Assembly (NCBI GenBank): GCA_964644135.1
Contig: CAZXWD010000079.1
Location: 1 to 14,419 of the forward strand
From: CAZMOK01 sp964644135
GTDB taxonomy: Bacteria; Bacteroidota; Bacteroidia; Bacteroidales; JAGOPY01
Direction: 5' to 3'
Length of the DNA stretch: 14,419 nucleotides
In this document: positions 7,315 through 14,409 of the stretch, in pieces
Layout of the letters: each line of letters opens with the position of its first letter
Numbering within the stretch: the stretch's first letter is position 1
Program-made: the position numbers and the translations under genes
Notes under the pieces: generated by a model
The model's database searches: none
Seen by the model: only the letters and a program-made list of their open reading frames with translations
Told to the model about the DNA's origin: nothing

Positions 7315-9759
7315 TCAGCTTTTGCTTTTGACCCTCATGTTGTAGAAACTCCTGTAAACAAAGATCAGGGAGACGATGATGAACCCTATGCCAAAATAGG
7401 GTGCAATGTCCCTGAACTGCGCAGCGAGGGCGATCTCCATTGCCAGCAGCCCGAACAGTGTTGTGAACTTGATGATAGGGTTAAGCGACACTGAGGAAGT
7501 ATCCTTGAATGGGTCGCCTACGGTATCACCAATAACTGTGGCTTCGTGGAGCGGTGTGCCTTTCTCCTGCATATCCACTTCAACAACTTTTTTGGCATTG
7601 TCCCAGGCGCCGCCTGCATTGGCCATGAATACGGCCTGGAACAAACCGAAAAAGGCTATTGAGATGAGGTAGCTCACAAATAATGAAACCGGTGGTATAA
7701 GCCTGGCATTTTCAATGGCTGTGTTGCCAGGGTCAAAGCCGGCGGGGGCAGATATGCAGGCAAAACCAAGGGCAAAAAAGAAAATTGCAATAAAAATGTT
7801 GATCATTCCCTTCTGCGCATATACTGTACATATCTGAACCACCTTCTTAGAGGTTGCCGCATCAGCTTTCTTTGGTGCACCCGGATCGAGGTTAATATTT
7901 TTCTTGATGAATTCAACGGCCCGGGTTGCGCCAGTGGTAACGGCCTGTATTGAAGCGCCGGTAAACCAGTAGATCACTGCACCTCCAAGCAGGAAGCCAA
8001 GAATGGAGAACGGGTTCAGCAGGTTCAGTATGGTTGCGGGGTCCACTCCAAGCACTTTTTTTATCACAAGGATGAGTGAAAAGATCATGGTGGTTGCGCC
8101 CACTACTGCTGTGCCTATCAGCACCGGTTTAGCTGTGGCCTTAAAGGTGTTTCCGGCACTGTCGTTGGCCTCAAGATAATATTTGGCTTTTTCAAAATCA
8201 GGCTTGAAACCGAAATCCCGTTCAATTTCCTGTGGGGCATTTTCATCTTCTTCTATCAGCGACAGTTCATAGATAGACTGAGCGTTGTCGGTTACCGGTC
8301 CGTAGCTGTCAACGGCAATGGTAACCGGGCCCATTCCAAGCATACCAAAGGCAACAAGACCAAAGGCAAAGATGGTTTCGTAGTCCATTATAGTACTGAG
8401 GTGGAAGGTGCTTGCATAATACGCTGCAAACATGAGTACAAAGAAAACCGCACCTTTCCAGAAAGCACTGAAATTACCTGCCACAAGACCGGACAGTATG
8501 GTCAGGGAGGCGCCGCCTTCCTTCGATGATTCAACGATCTCTTTAACATGCCGTGATTTTGTGCTTGTGAAGATCTTGGTGAATTCCGGGATCAGCGCTG
8601 CGCCCAGTGTTCCGCAGCTTATAATTATCGACAGCGGGACCCACATATTGTTCTCCAGATCACCTATGATCAGGTAGCTTGCAAGGAAAGTAACCGCAAT
8701 AGAAACGATTGAGGTAATCCAAACCAGCATTGTCAGGGGTTGCTCGAAGTCAAGTTCATCCTTGCCCTTATATCTTGCCTGGCTAATGGCTCCGTTCAGC
8801 CAGTACGATGCTATGGAAGTGATGATCATGAGTATCCGCATCACGAATATCCAGGTCAATAACTGTGTCTGATGTTCAATGCTTGTAACAGAAAGAAGGA
8901 TGAAAGCGATGAGCGCAACACCTGTAACACCGTAAGTTTCAAAACCGTCGGCAGTTGGGCCAACACTGTCGCCGGCATTGTCACCGGTACAGTCGGCTAT
9001 AACACCGGGATTCCTCGGGTCATCTTCTTCTATCTTGAAGACCACTTTCATCAGGTCTGAGCCGATGTCAGCTATCTTGGTGAAGATACCGCCCGCGATC
9101 CTGAGTGCTGATGCGCCGAGGGATTCACCAATGGCAAAGCCTATAAAGCTGGCGCCTGCATATTTTCCGGGAACAAAGAGAAGGATGATCAACATCATGA
9201 TCAGCTCAACGCAAATAAGCACAACCCCGATGCTCATCCCTGCTTTCAGAGGGATGTTCAATAGTTTCAGTGGTTTTCTCTCGAGGGAGGCAAAAGCCAT
9301 TCTTGAATTGGCCAGTGTATTCATCCTGATGCCGAACCAGGCTACCGCATAGGAACCCAGGATACCGACTATCGTCCACATAAGGATCATCAAGACTCCG
9401 CCTACACCAAAACCGCTTTCGGGGTCATTGGGATCGTGCGAGAGCCATCCGAAATAGAAAGCAACAGCCGCACCGATAAATAGAAAAAGAATTGCCAGGA
9501 ATCTGCCCTGTTGCTTCAGGTAGGTGCTGCAGGTCTGGTAGATAACATGGGCCACATCGAGCATTGATTGATGAGCTCTGTACTTTTTGACCCTGACAAA
9601 TTGCCAGAGACCAAAAAAAAGTCCCGCCACTGTGATCAAAAAGCCCCAGTACAGGATGTTTTCTTTTTTGATTTCATCAGGAATAACCAGGTCAGCTTCA
9701 CTCGCGAAGGCAAAAACCGGTAAGATCAAGCTAGCAAGAAACAGGTAAATTCTTTTCAT
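7315..9759 (-). CDS. hppA: Membrane-bound proton-translocating pyrophosphatase, K+-independent type
   Basis: This integral inner-membrane enzyme couples pyrophosphate hydrolysis to ion export. With ATG at 9759 it has 814 residues, longer than many canonical members. An apparent cleavable signal (MKRIYLFLASLILPVFAFA) is followed by many membrane helices. The PPi/Mg site is complete: DDPRNPGVIADCTGDNAGD (246-264), DSYGPVTDNAQS (484-495), GGAWDNAKK (716-724) and GDTVGDPFKDTS (744-755). GNTFKAT carries Lys540 where K+-dependent enzymes have Ala, indicating K+ independence and H+ rather than Na+ transport. Several usually invariant stretches are altered: DNAQSIYEL for DNAGGIAEM, KIEEDDPRNPG lacking the usual AGIP segment, and CTGDNAGDSVGP. 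These suggest the divergent Na+-regulated H+-PPase subfamily; that assignment is inferred. ATG 9759 is preferred over an in-frame TTG at 9789, which overlaps the predicted promoter. Confidence 0.94.
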   Translation of the reverse strand: MKRIYLFLASLILPVFAFASEADLVIPDEIKKENILYWGFLITVAGLFFGLWQFVRVKKYRAHQSMLDVAHVIYQTCSTYLKQQGRFLAILFLFIGAAVAFYFGWLSHDPNDPESGFGVGGVLMILMWTIVGILGSYAVAWFGIRMNTLANSRMAFASLERKPLKLLNIPLKAGMSIGVVLICVELIMMLIILLFVPGKYAGASFIGFAIGESLGASALRIAGGIFTKIADIGSDLMKVVFKIEEDDPRNPGVIADCTGDNAGDSVGPTADGFETYGVTGVALIAFILLSVTSIEHQTQLLTWIFVMRILMIITSIASYWLNGAISQARYKGKDELDFEQPLTMLVWITSIVSIAVTFLASYLIIGDLENNMWVPLSIIISCGTLGAALIPEFTKIFTSTKSRHVKEIVESSKEGGASLTILSGLVAGNFSAFWKGAVFFVLMFAAYYASTFHLSTIMDYETIFAFGLVAFGMLGMGPVTIAVDSYGPVTDNAQSIYELSLIEEDENAPQEIERDFGFKPDFEKAKYYLEANDSAGNTFKATAKPVLIGTAVVGATTMIFSLILVIKKVLGVDPATILNLLNPFSILGFLLGGAVIYWFTGASIQAVTTGATRAVEFIKKNINLDPGAPKKADAATSKKVVQICTVYAQKGMINIFIAIFFFALGFACISAPAGFDPGNTAIENARLIPPVSLFVSYLISIAFFGLFQAVFMANAGGAWDNAKKVVEVDMQEKGTPLHEATVIGDTVGDPFKDTSSVSLNPIIKFTTLFGLLAMEIALAAQFRDIAPYFGIGFIIVSLIFVYRSFYNMRVKSKS

Positions 9760-9786
9760 AAATCCAAGGTTTTGGTTAGAAAACCA

Positions 9787-9794
9787 CAAATCTA
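9787..9794 (-). promoter_or_regulatory. Candidate -7 promoter element for hppA
   Basis: The minus-strand sequence TAGATTTG matches TAnnTTTG and lies about 28 bp upstream of the hppA ATG at 9759. The -33 region is poor. Transcription would begin near 9780. An in-frame TTG at 9789 is within the element, which argues for the downstream ATG start. Confidence 0.42.
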
Positions 9795-9832
9795 TGAAAG
9801 TAATTTATTGTTTTTACACCTCTCAAGATGAG

Positions 9833-9844
9833 GAGTAGCTACTC
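9833..9844. promoter_or_regulatory. Perfect 12-bp palindrome in the hppA/nuclease intergenic region
   Basis: GAGTAGCTACTC is a perfect palindrome, and with one mismatch it extends to AGGAGTAGCTACTCTT (9831-9846). It lies about 39 bp upstream of the hppA -7 element, where a regulator dimer could bind. The divergent 304-bp stretch 9760-10063 shows no protein gene with a plausible ribosome binding site. No T-run follows, so it is not a terminator. Confidence 0.4.
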
Positions 9845-10031
9845 TTAGAAAGATAGCTTTTTCGGGTGAAAATTTAAAATGTTTCTTAATAAGTGTGGGG
9901 TAAAGGTCGTCCCGTGTAATCTTCCATGAAAATGAGGTGGAACGGAAACTTAAGGCACGCTATTATTACAATTTGATGAAACAGTTTACATGTCTTGTTT
10001 GTTCGGACAATTGCAAACGGAAAAAAATCTA

Positions 10032-10039
10032 TACTTTTA
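10032..10039 (+). promoter_or_regulatory. Weak candidate -7 element for the nuclease/nupC/thyA/folA cluster
   Basis: TACTTTTA matches seven of eight positions of TAnnTTTG, and ATTGC lies about 17 bp upstream. Transcription would begin near 10046, giving an 18-nt leader that includes the ribosome binding site. Tentative. Confidence 0.25.
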
Positions 10040-10052
10040 CGTTTAAATTCGT

Positions 10053-10059
10053 GGGGAGA
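10053..10059 (+). promoter_or_regulatory. Ribosome binding site of the bifunctional nuclease gene
   Basis: GGGGAGA lies four bases before ATG 10064 and decides that start over an in-frame TTG at 9995, which has no such site. The same GGGGAGA string recurs before folA. Confidence 0.7.
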
Positions 10060-10063
10060 TTAC

Positions 10064-10657
10064 ATGGATAAAATTAAGCTGGAAATAGTGGGTATGTCTT
10101 ACAGCCAGTCGCAGAGTGGGGCATATGCACTTATATTAGGAGAGGTTTACGGTAAGAGGAGATTGCCAATCATAATAGGTGGTTTTGAAGCCCAGGCAAT
10201 AGCTGTGGAAATTGAGAAGATGAAACCATCCAGGCCTCTTACTCACGACCTGTTCAAGAATTTTGCCGATCACTACGGTGTCACAGTTCAGGAAGTAGTG
10301 ATAGATGATTTCAAAATGGGGGTTTTCCACGCAAAGCTTCACTGCATTCATAACGGAAAGGAGAGCAAGATCGATGCCCGCACCTCCGATGCGGTAGCCA
10401 TTGCCATCAGGTTCAAGTGCCCTATATACACCTATGAAAAGATCATATCAGAGGCTGGTGTCGTAATGGATGAAAAGCAGCAAAAAGAAGGGCAGGAGAA
10501 GAGGTCTTTTTCTTCCGACAGTGACATTAAAACCGAGTTTTCTGATTACACACTCAGCGAGTTGGAGGAAATGCTCAAAAAAGCTGTTGAGAGCGAGGAA
10601 TATGAAAAAGCCTCCGAACTGAGGGATGAGATAAAGAAAAGAAAAGAATCTAGCTGA
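10064..10657 (+). CDS. Bifunctional nuclease (BFN/DUF151) domain protein with C-terminal UVR motif
   Basis: This 197-residue predicted cytoplasmic protein has a BFN domain at about 3-130. Visible hallmarks are YALILGEVYGKRRLPIIIGG (21-40), EAQAIAVEIE (42-51), the RPLTHDLF segment (57-64) and the DARTSDAVAIAIRFKCPIY region (104-122). A charged linker (136-160) leads to a UVR-type motif at about 163-195 (LSELEEMLKKAV, then YEKASELRDEIKK), the short helical hairpin also found in UvrB and UvrC. BFN proteins are named from nuclease activity on RNA and DNA reported for a plant homologue; the bacterial role is poorly known. It is first in a same-strand run with a nucleoside transporter, thyA and folA, which hints at nucleotide supply or DNA repair, but this is inference. 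ATG 10064 is chosen for its GGGGAGA site and the conserved MDKIKLEIVGMSYS start. Confidence 0.88.
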   Translation: MDKIKLEIVGMSYSQSQSGAYALILGEVYGKRRLPIIIGGFEAQAIAVEIEKMKPSRPLTHDLFKNFADHYGVTVQEVVIDDFKMGVFHAKLHCIHNGKESKIDARTSDAVAIAIRFKCPIYTYEKIISEAGVVMDEKQQKEGQEKRSFSSDSDIKTEFSDYTLSELEEMLKKAVESEEYEKASELRDEIKKRKESS

Positions 10658-10717
10658 AACAACTGCCCATTGGTTATGACATGTACAGGTTAATACTGGT
10701 AAAATCCCTGATAGCTG
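10657..10717 (+). other. Short spacer between nuclease gene and nupC
   Basis: The roughly 60-bp gap has no hairpin with a T-run and no strong promoter. The two genes could therefore share a transcript. I see nothing else in it. Confidence 0.4.
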
Positions 10718-12121
10718 ATGAAGATTAAGAAACTCGCCATCCTGTCATTTTTCCTGCTGTTTTTACTATTTCCCGGCGAAATATTTGCCGCCGAGACAGT
10801 AAGAGGCGTTACCTCCAACGGGTTCTCTCTCGAATCATTGTTGCGTGGTATTCTTGGCCTTTTTGTATTACTGGGCCTGGGTTTTCTGCTGAGTGAACGA
10901 AGAAGGATGATCAAGTGGAGGGTTGTGCTCATTGGCCTGCTGGTCCAGGTGGTCATAGCAATACTTGTTCTGAAAGTCCCCTTCATACAGTTGTTTTTTG
11001 AATTTGTAGGAAAACTGTTTATAAAAGTGCTGGAATCTTCCAATGCAGGCACCGAATTTCTCTTCAGGTCTTTTGTAACAGGCAATATGGAAGACAGCCT
11101 TATGAACTTTGCCTTCAGGATCCTTCCGACAATAATATTTTTCTCCGCTATAACAAGCGTACTGTTCTACTATGGAATAATTCAGAAGATAGTTTACTTC
11201 CTTGCCCTGCTTCTTAAAAAAGCCCTGAAGATATCAGGAGCGGAAAGCCTTTCGGCAACCGGTAATATCTTCCTGGGGCAAACTGAATCCCCGCTGCTGA
11301 TCAAAGAGTACCTGCCGAAAATGAACAAGAGCGAGATCATGCTTGTGATGGTAGGAGGCATGGCAACAATTGCCGGTGGGGTGCTGGCTATTTACATCGG
11401 CTTGCTGGGCGGCACCGACCCCCAGGAACAACTGGTATTTGCCAAGCACCTGATAACGGCTTCGGTAATGGCTGCACCGGGTGCTGTAGTGATGGCAAAG
11501 CTCCTTGTGCCCCAAACGGAACCGATAGGGTCTGACATAGAGATCACCCGTGATGATGTGGGATCGAACATACTCGAGGCAATTTCGAACGGAACAGGGC
11601 AGGGAATCCGCCTGGCTGTCAACGTTGCTGCCATGCTGCTGGTTTTCCTGGCATTCATTTATCTTTTTAATCAGATTTTGCTTGTCGTAGGCGATTGGAC
11701 AAGCCTGAACCCTGTAATAGCTGAATTTACTGACGGGCAGTACAAACAGCTGAGCTTGCAGTTCATTTTTGGGATCATTCTGGCACCCCTGGCCTGGTTG
11801 CTGGGAGTACCGGCGCCCGATATTTCCCTTGTGGGCCAGTTGTTTGGAGAGAAGATCATTCTCAATGAGATGGTTGCCTACATCAGTATGAAAGACCTGA
11901 TCGAAGCAACAAAATTTACAGATACCAAATCCATAATAATGGCAACCTATATGCTGTGTGGCTTTGCAAATTTTGCATCCATCGGCATCCTGGTAGGTGG
12001 TATCGGCGCCCTGGCCCCCAACCAGAGGGCCCTGCTGGGCAAGCTCGGGTTCAAGGCGCTGATTGGTGGGGCCATGGCATCCCTGCTTTCAGCAACTATT
12101 GTGGGGATGATCCTTGGATAA
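10718..12121 (+). CDS. nupC: Concentrative nucleoside transporter (CNT/NupC family)
   Basis: This 467-residue inner-membrane cation-coupled nucleoside importer begins with a signal-peptide-like segment (MKIKKLAILSFFLLF, then PGEIFA at about 19-24) ahead of the first transport helices. CNT signature residues are present: SATGNIFLGQTESPLLIKEY (179-198), including the GQTESP substrate motif at 187-192; SNGTGQGIRLAVNVAAMLL (290-308); LNEMVAY (382-388); and CGFANFASIGILVGGIGALA (414-433). In Vibrio cholerae CNT the equivalent Gln/Glu and Asn/Ser positions contact the nucleoside and Na+. Likely substrates are pyrimidine or purine nucleosides coupled to Na+ or H+, which the sequence alone does not settle. 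It ends 21 bp before thyA, consistent with cotranscription and a thymidine/pyrimidine supply role. Confidence 0.93.
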   Translation: MKIKKLAILSFFLLFLLFPGEIFAAETVRGVTSNGFSLESLLRGILGLFVLLGLGFLLSERRRMIKWRVVLIGLLVQVVIAILVLKVPFIQLFFEFVGKLFIKVLESSNAGTEFLFRSFVTGNMEDSLMNFAFRILPTIIFFSAITSVLFYYGIIQKIVYFLALLLKKALKISGAESLSATGNIFLGQTESPLLIKEYLPKMNKSEIMLVMVGGMATIAGGVLAIYIGLLGGTDPQEQLVFAKHLITASVMAAPGAVVMAKLLVPQTEPIGSDIEITRDDVGSNILEAISNGTGQGIRLAVNVAAMLLVFLAFIYLFNQILLVVGDWTSLNPVIAEFTDGQYKQLSLQFIFGIILAPLAWLLGVPAPDISLVGQLFGEKIILNEMVAYISMKDLIEATKFTDTKSIIMATYMLCGFANFASIGILVGGIGALAPNQRALLGKLGFKALIGGAMASLLSATIVGMILG

Positions 12122-12142
12122 TATTAAAAACGGATTTTTTTT

Positions 12143-12937
12143 ATGAGACAATATCTTGATTTGCTGGATCATGTAATGACCAAAGGGGTGAAGAAGGAAG
12201 ACCGTACCGGTACCGGGACCATCAGCGTGTTCGGGTACCAGATGCGCTTCAACCTGCAGGAAGGCTTCCCGGTGCTCACTACAAAGAAACTTCATCTCAG
12301 GTCGATCATACATGAATTGCTGTGGTTCCTCAAGGGATCGACCAATGTTAAATACCTGAATGAAAACAGAGTTTCGATCTGGGATGAGTGGGCCGATGAA
12401 AAGGGTGACCTCGGGCCGATATACGGGCACCAGTGGAGGTCGTGGCCTGCACCCGACGGAAGAAAGATAGACCAGGTAAAGAACGTCATTGAATCGATCA
12501 AATCAAACCCTGACTCCAGGCGGCATATCGTCAGTGCCTGGAATGTGGGCGAACTTGATAAAATGGCCCTTCCTCCCTGCCATATACTTTTTCAGTTCTA
12601 TGTGGCCGACGGTAAGCTTTCTACCCAGCTCTACCAGCGCAGTTGTGATATTTTCCTGGGGGTCCCGTTCAATATCGCTTCTTATTCCCTGCTTACGATG
12701 ATGATAGCACAGGTAACCGGATTGCAACCCGGAGAGTTTGTGCATACCCTCGGTGATGCACATATCTACCTTAACCACACGGATCAGGTAAAGCTTCAAC
12801 TCACACGGGAACCTTATCCGCCGCCTGAGATGAAGATCAACCCTGAAAAGAAAGATATTGATGATTTTGTTTTTGAGGATTTCGAACTGGTTGGTTACAA
12901 AGCACACCCTCATATAAAAGGGGAGATCTCGGTATGA
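12143..12937 (+). CDS. thyA: Thymidylate synthase
   Basis: ThyA methylates dUMP to dTMP with 5,10-methylene-THF, releasing dihydrofolate; it is a cytoplasmic dimer. At 264 residues it equals E. coli ThyA in length, and the key residues fall at the same numbers: R21 (EDRTGTGT), C146 in LPPCH as the nucleophile, R166 and D169 (QRSCDIFLGVPFNIAS), N177, and H207/Y209 (DAHIYLNH). The phosphate-binding RR pair is at 126-127 (SRRHIVSAWN). The sequence ends with the conserved HPHIKGEISV style tail. Its stop codon overlaps the folA start (ATGA), giving tight translational coupling with the enzyme that recycles its product DHF. An obvious strong ribosome binding site is lacking, with only a T-rich run upstream. 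Confidence 0.98.
   Translation: MRQYLDLLDHVMTKGVKKEDRTGTGTISVFGYQMRFNLQEGFPVLTTKKLHLRSIIHELLWFLKGSTNVKYLNENRVSIWDEWADEKGDLGPIYGHQWRSWPAPDGRKIDQVKNVIESIKSNPDSRRHIVSAWNVGELDKMALPPCHILFQFYVADGKLSTQLYQRSCDIFLGVPFNIASYSLLTMMIAQVTGLQPGEFVHTLGDAHIYLNHTDQVKLQLTREPYPPPEMKINPEKKDIDDFVFEDFELVGYKAHPHIKGEISV
12920..12926 (+). promoter_or_regulatory. Ribosome binding site of folA inside thyA
   Basis: GGGGAGA lies eight bases before ATG 12934, within the last codons of thyA. It supports independent as well as coupled initiation of folA. Confidence 0.6.
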
Positions 12938-13431
12938 AAAAAATATCCATAATTGTGGCAATAGCCGAAAACAATGCGATAGGAAAAGATAACAAGCTTC
13001 TGTGGTATCTTTCCGACGATCTGAAGAGATTCAAAAGGATCACATCGGGCCACCAGGTGATCATGGGCCGCAATACTTACCTGTCGCTGCCTGTAAGGCC
13101 ACTCAAGAACAGAATGAATGTTGTGATCACTGATGACCCGGACGAGGTCTTTGAAGGATGCATTACGGTCAGGTCCATTGAAGATGCAATGAAACTGTGT
13201 AAAGAGGATGAGGAAAGCTTTGTGATAGGAGGGGGGTCAGTTTACCGCCAGTTTATGCCAGTGGCCACAAAACTTTACATAACTAAAGTGCATAAGGATT
13301 TTGAAGCTGACACCTTTTTCCCCGAAATAGATGATAATGAATGGGAACTGATCGAAGAAGAATACCATCCTGCAGATGAAAAGCATGAATATCCCTTTAC
13401 TTTTCTTACCTATTCAAAATATTCGGATTAA
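12934..13431 (+). CDS. folA: Dihydrofolate reductase
   Basis: DHFR reduces dihydrofolate to tetrahydrofolate with NADPH, replenishing the cofactor consumed by ThyA; it is the target of trimethoprim and methotrexate. Length is 165 residues, normal for the family. Motifs are IVAIAENNAIGKDNKLLW (7-24), the acidic active-site residue D29 in LSDDLKRFK, the NADPH-binding VIMGRNTY (42-49), RPLKNRMNVVIT (55-66) with the folate-contacting R60, and VIGGGSVYRQF (97-107). The usual Pro before the active-site Trp (LPW, MPW) is replaced by Leu (LLW), a variant that to my knowledge is common in Bacteroidota DHFRs. Start ATG overlaps the thyA stop, and a GGGGAGA site lies inside thyA. The adjacent pair forms a complete dTMP/folate cycle. 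Confidence 0.97.
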   Translation: MKKISIIVAIAENNAIGKDNKLLWYLSDDLKRFKRITSGHQVIMGRNTYLSLPVRPLKNRMNVVITDDPDEVFEGCITVRSIEDAMKLCKEDEESFVIGGGSVYRQFMPVATKLYITKVHKDFEADTFFPEIDDNEWELIEEEYHPADEKHEYPFTFLTYSKYSD

Positions 13432-13462
13432 TATGATGTTATAGATTGAAGAAAGTACTGAC

Positions 13463-14296
13463 ATGAGACTACTTAGAACAATTTCCTTCCTGGCTGTAAT
13501 ATTAAGCATGGTTGCATACGGCTGTACCAATAAAAATACTGAGGTCGATTACAATCCGAATGTCCTTTCGTCGAAAGATTACATCTTTTCTGAGGATATA
13601 TTCATGGAGGTCTTCAATACCTATTTCAAATCAATCAATAATTCAGAGGTGCTGGCCGGAGAGAACGGTTGGATAGACCATGCAACGGTCGACTATTCTA
13701 GTGAAGACAATACTATGTTGTTCAATTACGGAGAGGTTAACCGGGGGTGCCCCGACGGTAAGTTCAGGAGGGGGCATTATGAAGCTGTTTTCAACGGGCC
13801 TGTAAATGAAGAGGGTACTGAGGCTACAATCAGCTTCCATGATTTCTATGTGAACGACGATAAGGTAACAGGTAATGTTACAAGCCGTTTTCTCGGCAAT
13901 GAGTCGGGATCATGGCTCTATTCTTACATCGTTTCAGGCGGCCTGATCGAAAAGTATGATACTATAGATACAGTGAGGATCAGGTATTCATGCGATTTTG
14001 AAATGTCGTGGGACGAAGGCAGTGAAACACCCGATGATCCTGTGGACGATATTCTCTCAATAACAGGTATTTCCGGCGGTGTTTCTGCCGGGAATGTGGA
14101 ATTCAGCGCCTCGGTGGCCGTCCCACTGAAGAACCATATTGATTGCTTTTACCTGGCCAGCGGCATACATGAGTTCACCGTTCCTTCTGCCCCGGTTTCC
14201 ACCGGTACCATTGATTACATCATTGAGGATGATTGCGGCAGGATGGTCAATTTCTACTTCGATGAAAACCGCTTTTTCGACCAGTTGTATCCGTAG
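13463..14296 (+). CDS. Putative lipoprotein of unknown function
   Basis: This 277-residue protein starts with a short basic N-terminus, a hydrophobic stretch and a lipobox-like MVAYGC, with C21 as the probable lipidated cysteine. Tyr at -2 makes the lipobox imperfect. Residues after C21 are not strongly acidic, so I see no clear surface-export signal. The mature part is predicted beta-rich. It has a pattern familiar in Bacteroidota lipoproteins: a strand, then a YGEVNRGCPDGKFRRGHY segment (89-106) and a following FHDFYVNDDKVTGN (125-138). A similar C-terminal segment is TGTIDYIIEDDCGRMVNF (247-264). No enzyme motif is recognised. It starts 31 bp after folA with GAAGAAAG upstream, so it may be read as the last gene of the thyA/folA cluster, but a functional link is unlikely to be more than positional. 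Confidence 0.8.
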   Translation: MRLLRTISFLAVILSMVAYGCTNKNTEVDYNPNVLSSKDYIFSEDIFMEVFNTYFKSINNSEVLAGENGWIDHATVDYSSEDNTMLFNYGEVNRGCPDGKFRRGHYEAVFNGPVNEEGTEATISFHDFYVNDDKVTGNVTSRFLGNESGSWLYSYIVSGGLIEKYDTIDTVRIRYSCDFEMSWDEGSETPDDPVDDILSITGISGGVSAGNVEFSASVAVPLKNHIDCFYLASGIHEFTVPSAPVSTGTIDYIIEDDCGRMVNFYFDENRFFDQLYP

Positions 14297-14306
14297 GGTG
14301 TTAAGG

Positions 14307-14331
14307 TCCTCCTTCGCTTCGCTATGGAGGA
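14307..14331. repeat. Short inverted repeat after the lipoprotein gene
   Basis: TCCTCC (14307-14312) and GGAGGA (14326-14331) can form a 6-bp stem, with a GC pair (16/17 with 21/22) near the loop TTC. Ten bases separate it from the lipoprotein stop codon. No T-run follows, so a dispersed palindromic repeat is more likely than a standard terminator; either is possible. Confidence 0.4.
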
Positions 14332-14346
14332 TGCAATGTTGGGGAA

Positions 14347-14409
14347 ATTAACAATGAACAATTAACAATGAACAATGAAAAATAGCTGGAAGCCTGAAGT
14401 GTGAAGTGA
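14347..14409. repeat. Period-7 heptamer array at the end of the window
   Basis: Nine consecutive heptamers are in phase: ATTAACA, ATGAACA, ATTAACA, ATGAACA, ATGAAAA, ATAGCTG, GAAGCCT, GAAGTGT and GAAGTGA. The first five follow AT[TG]A[A][CA]A and the last three GAAG[CT][CG]N. No gene is visible in 14297-14419. Such period-7 low-complexity DNA is found, from my general knowledge, between genes of some Bacteroidota; its function is unknown. Confidence 0.7.

Noticed and set aside
9926..9976. Small open frame of 16 codons (MKMRWNGNLRHAIITI) upstream of the nuclease gene
   Set aside because: No ribosome binding site precedes it and nothing supports translation.
9995..10063. Upstream TTG as start of the nuclease protein
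   Set aside because: It lacks a ribosome binding site, whereas ATG 10064 has GGGGAGA four bases upstream and begins the conserved domain.
12503..12961. 152-codon open frame on the minus strand across thyA/folA
   Set aside because: It is a shadow of two well-conserved enzymes and has no ribosome binding site or recognisable domain.
14307..14331. Rho-independent terminator for the lipoprotein gene
   Set aside because: The stem is short with internal mismatches and no T-run follows; kept only as an inverted repeat.
14347..14409. CRISPR array at the window end
   Set aside because: Repeat units are seven bases with no spacers, so it is a simple low-complexity repeat.
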